Assembly (NCBI GenBank): GCA_963921425.1
Contig: OY992832.1
Location: forward strand, 15,288,835 to 15,352,834
Direction: 5' to 3'
Source of the DNA: Dryas octopetala
Lineage: Eukaryota; Streptophyta; Magnoliopsida; Rosales; Rosaceae
DNA: 64,000 bases
Shown: positions 42,576 to 53,544 of the stretch, piece by piece
Layout: each line of letters starts with the position of its first letter
Numbering within the stretch: position 1 is the first letter of the stretch
The notes under the pieces: generated by a model
What the model saw: only the letters and a program-made list of their open reading frames with translations
What the model was told of the DNA's origin: nothing
Databases searched by the model: none
Made by a program: the position numbers and the translations under genes

Positions 42576-42662
42576 ATGAATGACTTATTCTTGAGCCCGT
42601 TCAAGAAATACACAGACCTCAAGCAGCAGGCCTACCTCAACGACAAGTTCAAAACCAATTAA
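42576..42662 (+). pseudogene. Fragment of a plant syntaxin (SYP12-like) N-terminus
   Basis: 29 codons from an ATG with a clean upstream context, encoding MNDLFLSPFKKYTDLKQQAY and then LNDKFKTN plus stop. The start MNDLF and the KKYTDLKQQA segment match the N-terminus of plant plasma-membrane Qa-SNAREs of the SYP12 group. There is no SNARE helix or membrane anchor downstream, so it is a gene fragment, probably left by duplication or transposon capture. It might be transcribed but cannot make a syntaxin. Confidence 0.65.
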
Positions 42663-43019
42663 AGTCTCATCAATTTTATCTTCCATTAATTAATTTCTAA
42701 CCAAAGAAACTCAGATCTGGAACTCAGAATTTGAAAATTTCCATCAAAATATCTCATTTGTCGACCGACGATATGGTCAGCGTTATGGTCATGTCGACCA
42801 TGTCTCGATATCATTTGTCGACCAGAGAGTTTTTTTTAGAGCATTGAAGGGTGCTTTGGTCCAGAAAATGACCAAAGAGTCATAAAAGTTAACTTTAAAA
42901 AAAGAGTCAGAAAATGACATATATATGGGGTCGTTTAGACTTTTGGGTGGTCTGGTGAGATGGGTGTGTACGTGTTATTTTTTTTATCACCACTTGAGCT
43001 AATCGATCTTTAACACCAC
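42663..43019. other. Intergenic DNA, nothing recognised
   Basis: A short TCGACCATGTC/TATCATTTGTCGACC repetition occurs near 42,760-42,820. No gene. Confidence 0.3.
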
Positions 43020-43321
43020 TTGAGCTAATCTTTAAGATTTATGTTTGTATTATTTTGGATGGCTAAGGGTTTTTCAATATTAATTCATTTGGAGGTGATT
43101 TTAGAGGTGAGTGTTGTTTAATTTTGATGGGAATATCAGATATGTATATGCAAGCTATGGAAATGAAATGAAAAAAGTGTTAATGGTTGGGGCGGTGAAA
43201 AAGGACCACGGTCAAAGGACAATGAGGAGGAGTTTGAAGATGCCAAGCCAAACTAGGAAGAAGGTAGTGGGTGCACCAAGATGGAATTAATGAATGGAGA
43301 TGAGGGCAGGATGGTGAAGAG

Positions 43322-43565
43322 TAGGATTGGCCATTTGACCCATGGGTGTGGGTACCCGCAACACCTATTCTATTAGGGGATGGGTTTGAGACATTATTAT
43401 TGGGTTTGGGTTGGGTATGGGGATTTTTATAAAACCCATATAAAGATAAGATGGGTTTGGGTAATACCCATGGGTATCCAAATATACAAAACAAAAAATC
43501 TTAACACAGAGCCACATGTGGCTGCTATATTTCCAACGGAGATCACAAAGTAGGAAACATTTGTG

Positions 43566-43609
<44 letters not shown>

Positions 43610-44179
43610 GTTGGTATTCATGCTCTACTGGTGGCAGTGGCACATTCACATTGGATGCGTATATAGTACGGTTATTAAAATTGCTTGTGAGGTATCGTTT
43701 GCAGTTTACTTCTAGTGGATGCTACTCTCATGTCTCCACCTGAGGTGTTGCAGACAAGCATAGCTTGTAATTCGTTCCATGAATCACTACTAAGCACTCA
43801 TTGTTAACAAGCAGCTGCTTTTCATCCTAGTTAAGTAGACATATAGAAAATAGACTAATTTTTCAAAGTTAGTCTTATACTGAGATTAATATAAAGCCTT
43901 AAAAGCTAGCAGAGGAAGAAAAAAATACCAGAGAGATAATGAAATAATAAAGTGTTTCCTCCAAAAATTGAATTATTTAATTAGAATTATATTTTATTAA
44001 AAAAAAAAATTTGTGGGTTAATGGGTTGGGTTTGGGCAACCCATTAATCTGGTGGGCGGGTATGGGTAATACCCATGAAAATAGTAATGGGTATGGCATG
44101 GGTATGGGTATATCAAAATTTAAATGGGATGGGTTTGGGGCTGTGGGTATCTGCCCACTGGGTCAAATGGCCATCCCTA
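43322..44179. mobile_element. Non-autonomous hAT-type element
   Basis: 858 bp flanked by a perfect 8-bp TSD GTGAAGAG (43,314-43,321 and 44,180-44,187). Imperfect TIRs: the left reads TAGGATTGGCCATTTGACCC, and the right, inverted, reads TAGGGATGGCCATTTGACCC. The uninterrupted site exists in pseudogene 1 at about 3,657. The interior has no transposase and contains GGGTATGGGT-type repeats on both sides and a (CT)n run. Confidence 0.9.
43568..43606. repeat. (CT)n microsatellite inside the hAT element
   Basis: About 19 CT units. Confidence 0.9.
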
Positions 44180-44543
44180 GTGAAGAGGTAGAAGATGGGG
44201 AGGAGAGAGATGAGCCTCCCCATGCCCAATGGGATTAATCATGCTACTATATATATAGTAATTAACAATAACATAGACATGTGATGGTTATGATCTATAC
44301 CTTGATGAAATTGTTGATTTCATGCCCTTTGGGATAAAGTGGATGTATTCATCACTAGAAGGAAAGCCCAAATATTGCCATTACAACTGTAATACACACA
44401 AATAAGTTAAATAACAACAAACAAAGTTCAACAGAAAAAAAAAAAAAAAAAAAAAAAAAACCAGTGTGTTCAACAGTGACATAACCAAGAACAGGCCCAA
44501 AACACAGTAGAGGGCCCAAAACTAGCTTAAGCAGCAGCAACTG

Positions 44544-45098
44544 TCACAGACTCACAGCAGGCATGACCGGTAGCTCCAAATGTTCCAAACTGCGTAGTTC
44601 TTCTGGCACTTGTTCAATTTGTGAGCAGCCTGAGAGATCTAAATGTTTCAAGGATGTCAAACTAGAAAGGACGCTTGGAAGACTGAGAAGCTCCTTGCAG
44701 TCTCTCAGGCTTAAAAAGGTCAGGCCGCTCAAGCGATGGATTGACATGGGCAGCTCCCTTATAGCCGTCCCGTCTAAAAGAAGCGTTTTCAAAGCATTCA
44801 TGTTGTTTCCCACAATCTCCGGTAACTCTTTGAGTTTCAAACATCCTGAGAGCTTAAGAACTTGAAGAGACTTCAAGTTGAAGATGGAGTCGGGAAGGCT
44901 CTCCAGCCTTTCGCAGAATCTCAAACTCAAAAAATGCAGAAGTTGCAGCTCCCCAATTGTTGGGTGAAGCGATGATAATTTTTCACAGCCTTTAAGGATC
45001 AAGACCTGAAGTTTTGGGAACTCACTGAAGTCTGGGCTCTCGGTCAACCGTGTGCAGTATGAAAGATCCAGTACTTTTAGCTCTTTCAAAGAAAGCAG
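44544..45098 (-). CDS. TNL2 exon 4: LRRs and C-terminus
   Basis: 185 codons with the stop. LRRs include LKVLDLSYCTRL, LILKGCEKLSSL, FLSLRFCERLESLP, LKLSGCLKLKELP, TAIRELPMSIHRLSGL and LKHLDLSGCSQIEQVP. It ends LELPVMPAVSL. The second to third repeats are the block missing in TNL1. Confidence 0.88.
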   Translation of the reverse strand: MLSLKELKVLDLSYCTRLTESPDFSEFPKLQVLILKGCEKLSSLHPTIGELQLLHFLSLRFCERLESLPDSIFNLKSLQVLKLSGCLKLKELPEIVGNNMNALKTLLLDGTAIRELPMSIHRLSGLTFLSLRDCKELLSLPSVLSSLTSLKHLDLSGCSQIEQVPEELRSLEHLELPVMPAVSL

Positions 45099-48000
45099 CT
45101 GCATGCATGTTTCGAAATTAAGAAGAATAATATCAATTAGACCAAATTAATTAATAAACCTTTGAAAGAATGAATGAAGTAAATTAACATATATAATCGA
45201 TCTTACACTTCCATTCGATAGCTGTTTAATGCGGCTGTTAGGCATTTTGAGTTCAACAAGTTGAGCTGGTTGAAAACTTGAGGGCAGAGATTCTAAAGGA
45301 CAGCTATGCCATTCAAAAAGCCGTAACTTTTTCAAGAGATACAAAGATTCAAACTTGCATCCAGAAAAATTCACATGACGGATCCTAAACAATCTTAAAT
45401 TCTCCATAGTTGAGAACGGATCAGCTTTCAACTTTATCTCTTCTTTTGCAGGCAAGTTTAAGAATATGCCTTCAACAGCATTTGTTCCCTTCACCAAAAC
45501 CAAAACGATAATGAGTACGTTACTTATAGTGCATGTATATATATATATATATATTCTACGCTTGTATACTTCCACTATGCTTAGCTAGTCAACAAATAGT
45601 ATTAGTACGTACATTAGTATTGGAACTTTATATATGCATTTGGTTTTATCATTTAATTACACTTTATTGGATTTCCGAAAATTGTTATAGAAAGTCGAGG
45701 GCCTTTAGTAAAATATCATGGCTACTTGATAGGACACAAAAAAATTTTCTTTGAGGTCTTTTTTTTTGCCAAATTTCTTTTTCTATATATGATTATACGT
45801 GGTTAACAAAAACATGGTACAACTAGAATTAGTCAATGTCTTACCTTATTATCTGTGAGTACAGAGCGAGCATCCTCACTAAGCCACGTCTTGTTGTTGC
45901 TTCCTAACTCATCATAAGCATCCTCATAATTAATCCACAACCTGCTGCGTTTTCCGGGGTCATTAGAAGATTCTTGACGGACAATATGCCAACCCATTTG
46001 CTGTAGTAAATCATGCATCCACAGTTTATTTCCTTCAATTACTTCGAGTAGAGATTTACCAATGAGGGTACTAATGCCGTTTTCTGGATAAAAGTTAGCT
46101 AAAATCCTTTTCACACGTTGTTGTTCCTCCCCCCTGAAGAAACATGCAATGTCCAAAAAGATTTTCTTATCCGTATCCTTTAGTCCATGATAGCTTAATT
46201 GAAGCACACCAAAAATTTCATGGTCAGGATCATCAGCAAGTCTAACCAATGCTTCTTCCCATTGCGTTACGTTTTTCCCATTCAAGTCGGTACCCACAAC
46301 TTCAACAGCCAAAGGAAGCCCAGCGGCATATTTCACAAACCTGTTCACCAGCTCTTTATATTCATCTGGAGCACTGCCTTTCTTGAAGGCTTTCAGACAT
46401 AAGAGCTTAAAAGCTTCATCCTCTTTCAGTTTCTCAACCTCATAAATGTTTTCATTTTGTACTCCACATTTCTTCAATGTGTCGTAATCTCTAGTTGTGA
46501 TAATCACTCTACTCCCTTGACCCAACCAAGGAATATAACTATCCCCTTTAGCATCCTTTCTAGGTACTAAATCTGTAATTTGTTTTAATTTGTCAATATC
46601 GTCAAGAATGATGAGCACCTTTTTGCTACGCAGTCTTTTCCCTAATTGGATTCTCCACAAGTCTTCAGTCTGTATATTTGCATTTTCATCCAGCAAGCTT
46701 TCATAAAGATACTTCTGCAAGTCAACTATACCATGTTTTTCGGATTCCGCTCGAACATTCGCAACAAAGGCTCCAGCTTCAAATTTGTCATGGATCCTTT
46801 TGAAAATTTCTTGTGCCATAGTTGTTTTACCAGATCCCCCCATCCCCCAAATCCCTATGATTCGAATATCATCCGACCTTAAATCCAAGTGTTTATCCAC
46901 CCTCTGTATACGAGATTCCATTCCAACTAATTCCTTGTTTGCAGTTAAGAATGTGCAGTTCAATGTCTTTGAAATCCGTCGGACTATTTTCTGAACAACT
47001 GTTGATTCATAACTGCAAAACGGATGCAAATATTTTGCTGTAAGCAGCTATACGTTGTGAATAAAAAGATAATTAGAAAATTCAAATGTGCCAAATATAT
47101 ATGTAAGGTTGCCGCTATTCGGACCCAACTTTTTTATCTATAATCCTAACACACTCTTTACACCCATTTTCAATTTAAAAAGTTTAAAAACTTATTAGTT
47201 CATCAAACATTTTTTCCAAAAATACTATTACTAAAACCCAACAAACAAACCTAATTTATTCATGCTCTTAATTTATACCCAACAACACACCCAACACCAT
47301 TACCAATTCACCACCACCCAACACCCAACGCCAATACCTCACCACTCACCACCTAACACCATCACTCATTGCTCTCTACATCAAAAAATTTATTTTTGAA
47401 CTGTAATAGTTTGAATCCTAGTTGTTTAATGTTGAACTTGAATACAAAGGGGAGAGTTTTGAAAAAAAAAAAATTTCAAATTTTGTTCAGCATTGGTTAA
47501 CCAAACAAGTATATAAATGTTCGGCGAAAAACAACTAAACGGGTAGAAAGATGTTTGGCGTCGCACAACCAAACAGGTAGAAGGATGTTTGATTAGCAAC
47601 CACCGAACACCTTTTTTTTCTAAATTTTTTAGAGGTGTTTAATTAGTAGTCTATGGCCGAACGGACAACATTATGTTCGGTGATTTATTGCCGAATGACT
47701 CATATATAACATGTTCGGATCACTAGAGCCGAACATGTTGCAATTTATGTGTTTGAAAATAAGCATTTAGTCTATTAAAACTTAAATGAATGATGAAAAT
47801 ACTTCATTTAAAGACTCATAAACCACAATTTAACCATCTATTCATCAATATTAAACTTGTTTGTATCAATATGGAGAGTGTTATAGTGTATTTAGGGTTT
47901 TGATAGAGAGTTGAGTAGCGATGTGAGTGAAGAATTGATGTTGGGTATGGGTTCAATTTAAGTTAATTTAATTTTAATTAATTTTTAAGTCCTTGAAGGT

Positions 48001-49903
48001 CAATTTACATTAGAGTAAAATTGAAAATTATATTTTTATTAAAGTGTTGGTGATAGAAATAAAAAAGTTGGGTCCCGAATAACGGCTTGCCGACGGGGCA
48101 CGTTTTTGTTGACTTGTGAAGAAATTGAACTGAGTGTGCACCGAAATGACATTTTCGGGCGTTTGTAAAACATCATATGGTGTAAAATAGGCCATCCAGC
48201 CCGGACCCTATTTGACATGTTTAAGATCGGCCGAGTCCAACTTGGCATGATTTTAAGTGGGTCGGGCTAAGCAAAACCCAAATATATGGGTTGTACTAGG
48301 CTAAGGGTTTTGAGTCCTTCAACTTAGTCCAATCCGCCACATGTCAGGTTGGCCCATCTTAGTTCTTATTTCATTTAATATTTTGTTTCTCAGAGACCAA
48401 TAGGTTCACAAAATAAACACACACAAAAGGTAGTAGGTGCACAAAATAAATTACTAAACAGGTAAACTTAGTAGGTGGACAAAATAAATGTCTTAGTTAA
48501 TCTTATATTATTTTTTGGCAGTTTTGTATTATGGTTATTATATAAATTATGATATTAATTATTAAGAACATTAGCAAAATTCATTTCCAAAAGAAAAAAA
48601 AAAGATTCAAAGTTGAAACACACAACAATAATATCCTTAATTAATGAAGATAAATAGTATTACCTACTTCTAATATGCTAAAAGGCTAAAGGGTATCTTA
48701 GTAAAACAACAAACTTTTAGTTTTGAATTGAACTGACATATCCAACAACAATATAAGGAAAGTTGCTTATGTGAACACTAGTCAAAGGGTTAAAAACCTC
48801 CCAAAAAATAATATGGTGGATTACACCTAAGAATGACAAAAGTAAAAGAACAAAATTAAAGTGGAAATTTCGTAAATGTATAAAGACCAAAAGTATCATA
48901 TGGCGTATAGTAATTTAGCTAGAGGATCAGATGCTCTACTCATTTTTATGTACCTTATTGCATGTACTTAACTTTCAACCTTAGCCCCGTATTACAAATT
49001 ATCCAAGAGCTAGTTATCATTCTTTGATTCTTATTATTAAACTGTAAATCATGAAGAACAACCCCTTAAGTAGCTTTATTATATACTACGTACTAGAATT
49101 GAAAATTAAGAAAAAAACAACATAAAAATAAGCATTAATTCCCTGCATATGCATTCTAAAACTGATCGATCTCACTTTATAATAGCCAACATATATATGA
49201 ATTAAGAAATTAAATGTAATTAATACCTCTCTTTCAAATCCCAACCGGAGAGACTGGCTATTTCGAATAAAGCTTTCCTCCACTTTTGGACATTCATTCT
49301 GTTTTTGGAATCTTGTTCATGCTTAGCCAAGGCCTTGCCATACTCTCCTGTTTGCTTTCTGACCTCCGATGGCTCAACGTGATGGAAAACTGGAAGAACT
49401 GTGAGACCCCTCACTCTCTTGCATTCAACAATATGCGCGAGTTCCTCCAAACACCACGTTGAGGTTGGATAGTTTTGTGAAAGAACGACGACTGCAAACC
49501 TTGATTGTTTAATTGCTGTCAAGAGTTCTGGTGAAATGGATTTTCCACTCTCGAGTTTTACGTCATCTCGAAATGTATTGATTCCCTTGCTTTTCAGACC
49601 TTGGAATAAATGGTCGGTAAAACTTTTGCGAGTGTCCTCGCCACGAAAACTGAGGAAGACATCATGTTCCCATACTTCAGGGGTTGATGTAATTGGAATT
49701 TCGGTGTTGGTGGAATGTTCCACTGGAACTACTAGCTCACGAGTATGATCATCATCATGTTCCAATTTAGGGGCAGTGTTGGTGTCTGGAAACTTATCAG
49801 TAGGAGTAGGTGGTTTTCGAAGAGAGTTAAGAAGACGAAGCAGAAGAGCAAGAAGAACAAGAAGGAGGAGGAGGATATTGACGATAAAGTACATGAGTAA
49901 CAT
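44544..49903 (-). CDS. TNL2: TIR-NBS-LRR resistance protein with N-terminal membrane helix (whole gene, 4 exons)
   Basis: Exons 49903-49227, 47012-45845, 45488-45207 and 45098-44544 (677+1168+282+555 nt) join in frame to 893 aa. Layout: hydrophobic helix (about residues 2-27), short linker with one TNTAPKLEHDDDHTRELVVP copy, TIR (about 79-225), NB-ARC (about 226-615) and seven or so LRRs. It is the paralogue of TNL1 but with normal intron sizes and two extra LRRs in exon 4. Proteins of this class sense pathogen effectors inside the cell, directly or through a guarded host protein, and signal through TIR enzymatic activity. The LRR domain is short and I see no C-terminal post-LRR (C-JID) domain, so it may be a reduced receptor or a partner. 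A 13-kb composite insertion lies 556 bp upstream of the ATG and may have displaced distal promoter sequence. Confidence 0.88.
45207..45488 (-). CDS. TNL2 exon 3: NB-ARC to LRR transition
   Basis: 94 codons, phase 0. GTNAVEGIFLNLPAKEEIKL, then CPLESLPSSFQPAQLVELKM. One codon shorter than TNL1, with several substitutions. Confidence 0.88.
45845..47012 (-). CDS. TNL2 exon 2: NB-ARC domain
   Basis: 1,168 nt, exactly as long as in TNL1. P-loop, kinase-2, RNBS-B, GLPL and MHD motifs are all present. The first ~50 residues differ from TNL1 at several sites (for example YESTVVQ against YESRVVE), and near the end SEDARS stands against CHDARY. The middle looks identical at the DNA level. Confidence 0.92.
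47013..49226. other. TNL2 intron 1
   Basis: 2,214 nt with no gene. It contains the TIR element at 47,111-48,086; the rest matches the ancestral intron pieces scattered through TNL1 intron 1. It provides the empty site for the Tat retrotransposon at about 49,175-49,192. Confidence 0.7.
47111..48086. mobile_element. Non-autonomous TIR element (MITE) in TNL2 intron 1
   Basis: The left end GCCGCTATTCGGACCCAACT is matched by the inverted right end GCCGTTATTCGGGACCCAAC, and both continue into TTTTTTAT. Length about 976 bp. The interior has short TTCGGC-containing repeats (ATGTTCGGCG, GTTCGGTG) and no transposase. A TSD was not resolved, so the family is not assigned. It is absent from TNL1. Confidence 0.65.
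49227..49903 (-). CDS. TNL2 exon 1: membrane helix and TIR domain
   Basis: 677 nt (225 codons plus 2 nt). ATG at 49,903 chosen as the first; a second in-frame ATG is at 49,894. Helix MLLMYFIVNILLLLLVLLAL, a Leu/Arg-rich stretch, then the short linker. TIR begins HDVFLSFRGEDTRKSF and keeps WCLEEL. Donor AGAG followed by GTATTA. Confidence 0.9.
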
Positions 49904-50458
49904 GATTACAAGCAAGCTAGAGATCAGTACGTACGTAGAGAGGTTATGCTATTGCTACCAATTTATAAGGCTTGGTTTAATATATAGCTAAGGGTATCGA
50001 TCAGCTAGCTGTACACGTAAGCAATTATATGCATGTTAGCTTAATTCTCTCGCTTAAATTTCTGCTTTTAGGGAAACTATAGGTATTTGGAAAAACAATA
50101 TATCACAAGTTCCTAGCAATTAAGCAGCACTTCTCGATGATCGTTTTCCATGCTTCGATCAATAATTTTCTGTGTGGAAAGTGGAAAGGGCATTTTCACT
50201 TTTGCATTATTGCACCCAACTGAGTGGAAATCATGACCCACCTTCAATATATATAATTGCTCGACTACAAAAAGCCAGAAAGAGAAATGACGGAAATTAA
50301 CGATCCAAAATTAAGAATTGTAGCTCTATTCATTTGGAACACCACTAATACAAAAGAATCCTTATTAATTTGCACGTTACATAGACTAAAAGAAAGAGAG
50401 GTACATCCATAGCGAAAAATATAAGGAACGGTTTTATGCGCTTAATGTATTTATCTTT
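49904..50458. promoter_or_regulatory. Proximal upstream region of TNL2
   Basis: Matches the TNL1 upstream region 40,268-40,866. A short TATATA-like stretch lies near 49,978-49,985. It ends at the junction with the composite insertion, so only ~0.56 kb of the ancestral upstream DNA is contiguous with TNL2. Confidence 0.5.
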
Positions 50459-51088
50459 AAGTAAATGATTATAAAGCCCAATTTTAGGCTTTCACTATTT
50501 TTAAGACCCAGGTCTTTTTTTGGTATTCGAAGGAAGCCCAATTTACCAACCCGGTCCTTTTTTCCTTCCTCCGTTTCTTTCTCCGTCACTCCCCCACTCC
50601 TTCTCTCATTTCTCTTATTTCAAACTCAGCACCGTTCTCTCTCTTGTCTCTCTTCACCGTCACTCTTTCTCTCCTCGATGCATCGTCGTCCGGCCATGGA
50701 TGGCGGCAAGACCCACGTCTCCATGCTCGCCTCTCTCTCCTCTTCCTTCCCATGGCCTTCAATCGTCCAACCACCCAGCGACGGCAGCAGATCGACGTCA
50801 AGAAGTAGAAGCTTTCCGACCAATTTTCATGTGAACTCGACGATGACTCTACTCGATTATGGTATTTTCCTACTCTTCTAATCAAGAGCTTTCTTTTCCC
50901 CATGGTCTTGCTTGTCAATTTTGAAGAATTATGATTTTGAAATTTTTAGGGTTTGAAATTTTGATTGTACTGTGATCGTTGGTTCTACATAAAATGCCTA
51001 TCACACCCATTACAGGAAGAACATGAGCATTTTCGGTGAAGACCCTCTAGGTTGTGTGACTTTGGGAAATGAAGTTTTTGGTGCAGGA
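50459..51088 (+). other. Gene-fragment-like left part of the composite insertion
   Basis: After an AT-rich start, 50,560-50,880 is CT-rich then GC-richer, like a plant 5' UTR and first exon, with the open stretch MDGGKTHVSMLASLSSSFPW from the ATG at about 50,696. I do not recognise the protein. It could be a captured host 5' end. Confidence 0.3.
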
Positions 51089-51117
51089 CACTACAAGAAA
51101 AAAGGGTTTGGGAGAGG

Positions 51118-51345
51118 AACGGAATTCGTCGCCCAAAGTAGCGTTTCGTCGCCCAAACGTTTGGGCGACGAAATTGGTTCGTCGAGCAATTATTCGCCCA
51201 AAGTTCGTCGCCCAAGAGTTTGGGCGACGAACCCATAAATTTCGTCGCCCAAAGACACCTGGGGTGACGAAATTTTTTTGTCTCCCAAAACATAAAATTC
51301 GTCGCCCAAAGCATGTTTAGGCGACGAATAAATTTCGTCGCCCAA
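51118..51345. repeat. Left subterminal repeat cluster of CACTA-C
   Basis: About ten copies of a 14-bp motif TTCGTCGCCCAAAG or its inverse, spaced 10-30 bp, many as head-to-head pairs. Likely transposase binding sites. Confidence 0.85.
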
Positions 51346-51494
51346 ACGTATTTTATTTAAAAAAAATTTTTTTATTTAAATTATATATATGAATTTAATA
51401 TTCAAAAATTATATAAAACAAAATTAATAAATTTATATATCCAAAATATCCATACAAAGTAGAAACAATTTAATTAATACATACATACAAATAA

Positions 51495-53285
51495 CTAATG
51501 GCCCCCTAGGTCAGTAGCATCATCGACACCGGTGGAGGAGTCTGGCATGCACTGGTCAATGTTGGGCGGCAGCACAAACCCAGGTACAATCCTGGCCAAC
51601 TGGCCAAACATCTGCTGCATCTGCTGCACCTTACTCGTCTGCTCCGCATATGCCGCTCTCGATTCTTCTAGCTGACCCTTCAACAACTGCACTTCAGTGG
51701 TCAGGTTGACTATATCTGCAGATGGCTGAGATGAAGACCCGGCGCTGAGATCACGAACCCGACCCGCTCCCATTCCGCGTATCTCCCTACCACGCCTAAC
51801 ACCCAGTGTCTCCGTCATAATACGAAGACCGGCATCGGGATCGGGGACTGAGATCGTCTCCAACGGAGTGTCCGGAGGGTACTGGCTGGCCACCTCCTCC
51901 AAATAACTCGCCTTCTTGGCGAGCATTTCAGCCTTCAAAATATTATACACAAGTTAGGAATTAAGAAATCAAATACAAAAATTTAAATTTGTGAAATAAA
52001 ACTAAAATATAAAAAACTAACGTGCTTCGCCTTGCCCTTGTCGTTGCCGGGTCGGGCATAAACATCCCCGTAGTTGTCGACCTCCGGAAATTGCGAACCA
52101 GCCTGAAAAAGAATGTAATGTTGACAAAAACTCAAACAATACTAAGGAATATATATATATATATTAAATTAAATATATGCGCACATGACGATATGACTCC
52201 ACCCGATATGAGAAGGGCATGGAACCACCATGATGATCAATCCTTGCGGGCGCTTTCCGGTTCTGAAGATTGGCATTCGACTTCCTCTGTTAAATATGAA
52301 GCAAATTGGAAATGCACATATTAGTGTATACACAATAAAGGAATAACATAAGAAAAAATAATTTTGAAGTCCTAAAATGATATAACATACCAAAAATTCC
52401 GGACTCTGAAAATGAGTGCACAACCACTGCCACTGATCAAGCCGAGCTGCCATCTCCGGAGGAGGGCTGGCCAATGCCTCATCTGCCGATCCAAACATGT
52501 TATATTCTTTGTGCAGCTCGTGCTTCCATTGTGCGTACACTTTTCTCAATAACTTCTCCATATACCTAGCTACATCCGGATCCTCCATCCGAATGTCATA
52601 GTTTACCTGAAAAAAATGCAATTATCAAATTGTTAGGAATGATCAAATTAATCATTTTATATTAATCGAAATATACTCACAGAAATGGAGCCCATAATGC
52701 TTCTCTTGATGGCGTCATCAACCTTTTCCCAACTGGGGAAAAGCATGGGGCATTCACCACGGACAATCGATCCGACAAAGGAAGCGAAAGTACTATGGAC
52801 CTCCTTGCTCGGTCGTAGGTGACCTTGCTCAATAACGATTCGAATCCTCTCGTTCGTCGTGCGAGTGATTCGCGACGCCTTCAACCCTCTACTTATCCCC
52901 CTTGTGGTTTTGGTACCTAGAAAAGCAAATATAACATATTAATTTCACAGTAATCTTATAACATCTAAATAAAATTAAACATAAACACAAGTGATGTGAA
53001 AACATTTTTCTTACTCTCTGATGATGAGGCAGTACGAGTGGATGATGCAACATTATCATATGCACCATAACGGTGACCCCGTCGGGCCCTCCGTGCCGAC
53101 TGAATCCCAGACCCAGTACTAGATGAGAGATCTGGGGATATCGCCGGGGTCGAGTCGCCCTGGGCTATGAGGTCGGGCTGGGCTGCAGGGGCGGGCTGGG
53201 CTGCAGGGGCGGGCTGGGCTGCAGGGGCGGACATAGATGCTAAAGTGGACCTCCGAGATCCACCCCTGTTCGAGATCAAACTCAT
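51495..53285 (-). CDS. CACTA-C ORF2: TNPA-like/Transposase_24-type protein
   Basis: Exons by splice sites: 53285-53015, 52916-52681, 52606-52391, 52286 to about 52188, 52102-52022 and 51932-51495. It begins MSLISNRGGSRRSTLASM with Ala/Pro/Gln repeats (APAAQP). The conserved block (GECPMLFPSWEKVDDAIKRS, then YAQWKHELHKEYNMFG and the PPEMAARLDQWQWLCTHFQS region) is typical of plant CACTA second proteins. The C-terminal exon has a heptad-like stretch (VNLTTEVQLLKGQLEESRAA) that may form a coiled coil. Unlike CACTA-A there is no Ulp1-like domain. It probably binds the subterminal motifs, as TNPA does. The exon at about 52,188 has a weaker donor. Confidence 0.75.
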
Positions 53286-53394
53286 CTGCACAATTCAATA
53301 AATATTTATGTTAGTAAAAAAGAAAACTAAAGTAATAACTTACTAATCTGAATCATCATTATCACTTACTAATATGAATCACCATTATCAATTA

Positions 53395-53505
53395 CTAATC
53401 TGAATCACCACTAGAAATACTCATTTCATCATCATCATCATCATCGATACCATCAACATCATCATCTTCATATTCATCTTCATCTTCATCTTCATCTTCA
53501 TCATC

Positions 53506-53544
<39 letters not shown>

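Larger units (their letters stand above)
43020..44345 (-). pseudogene. Wax-synthase-like pseudogene 2 (N-terminal part), split by a hAT element
   Basis: On the minus strand the flanks 44,345-44,188 and 43,313-43,020 together resemble the N-terminal third of the gene at 1-828 and the piece at 3,418-3,690, including sequence for FHLGAPTTFFLVWLGIFKLL in broken frames. The 858-bp element 43,322-44,179 sits in the middle. No downstream FWGRRWN part is present. It lies immediately downstream of TNL2, as pseudogene 1 does for TNL1, so the pair was duplicated as a unit. Confidence 0.7.
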
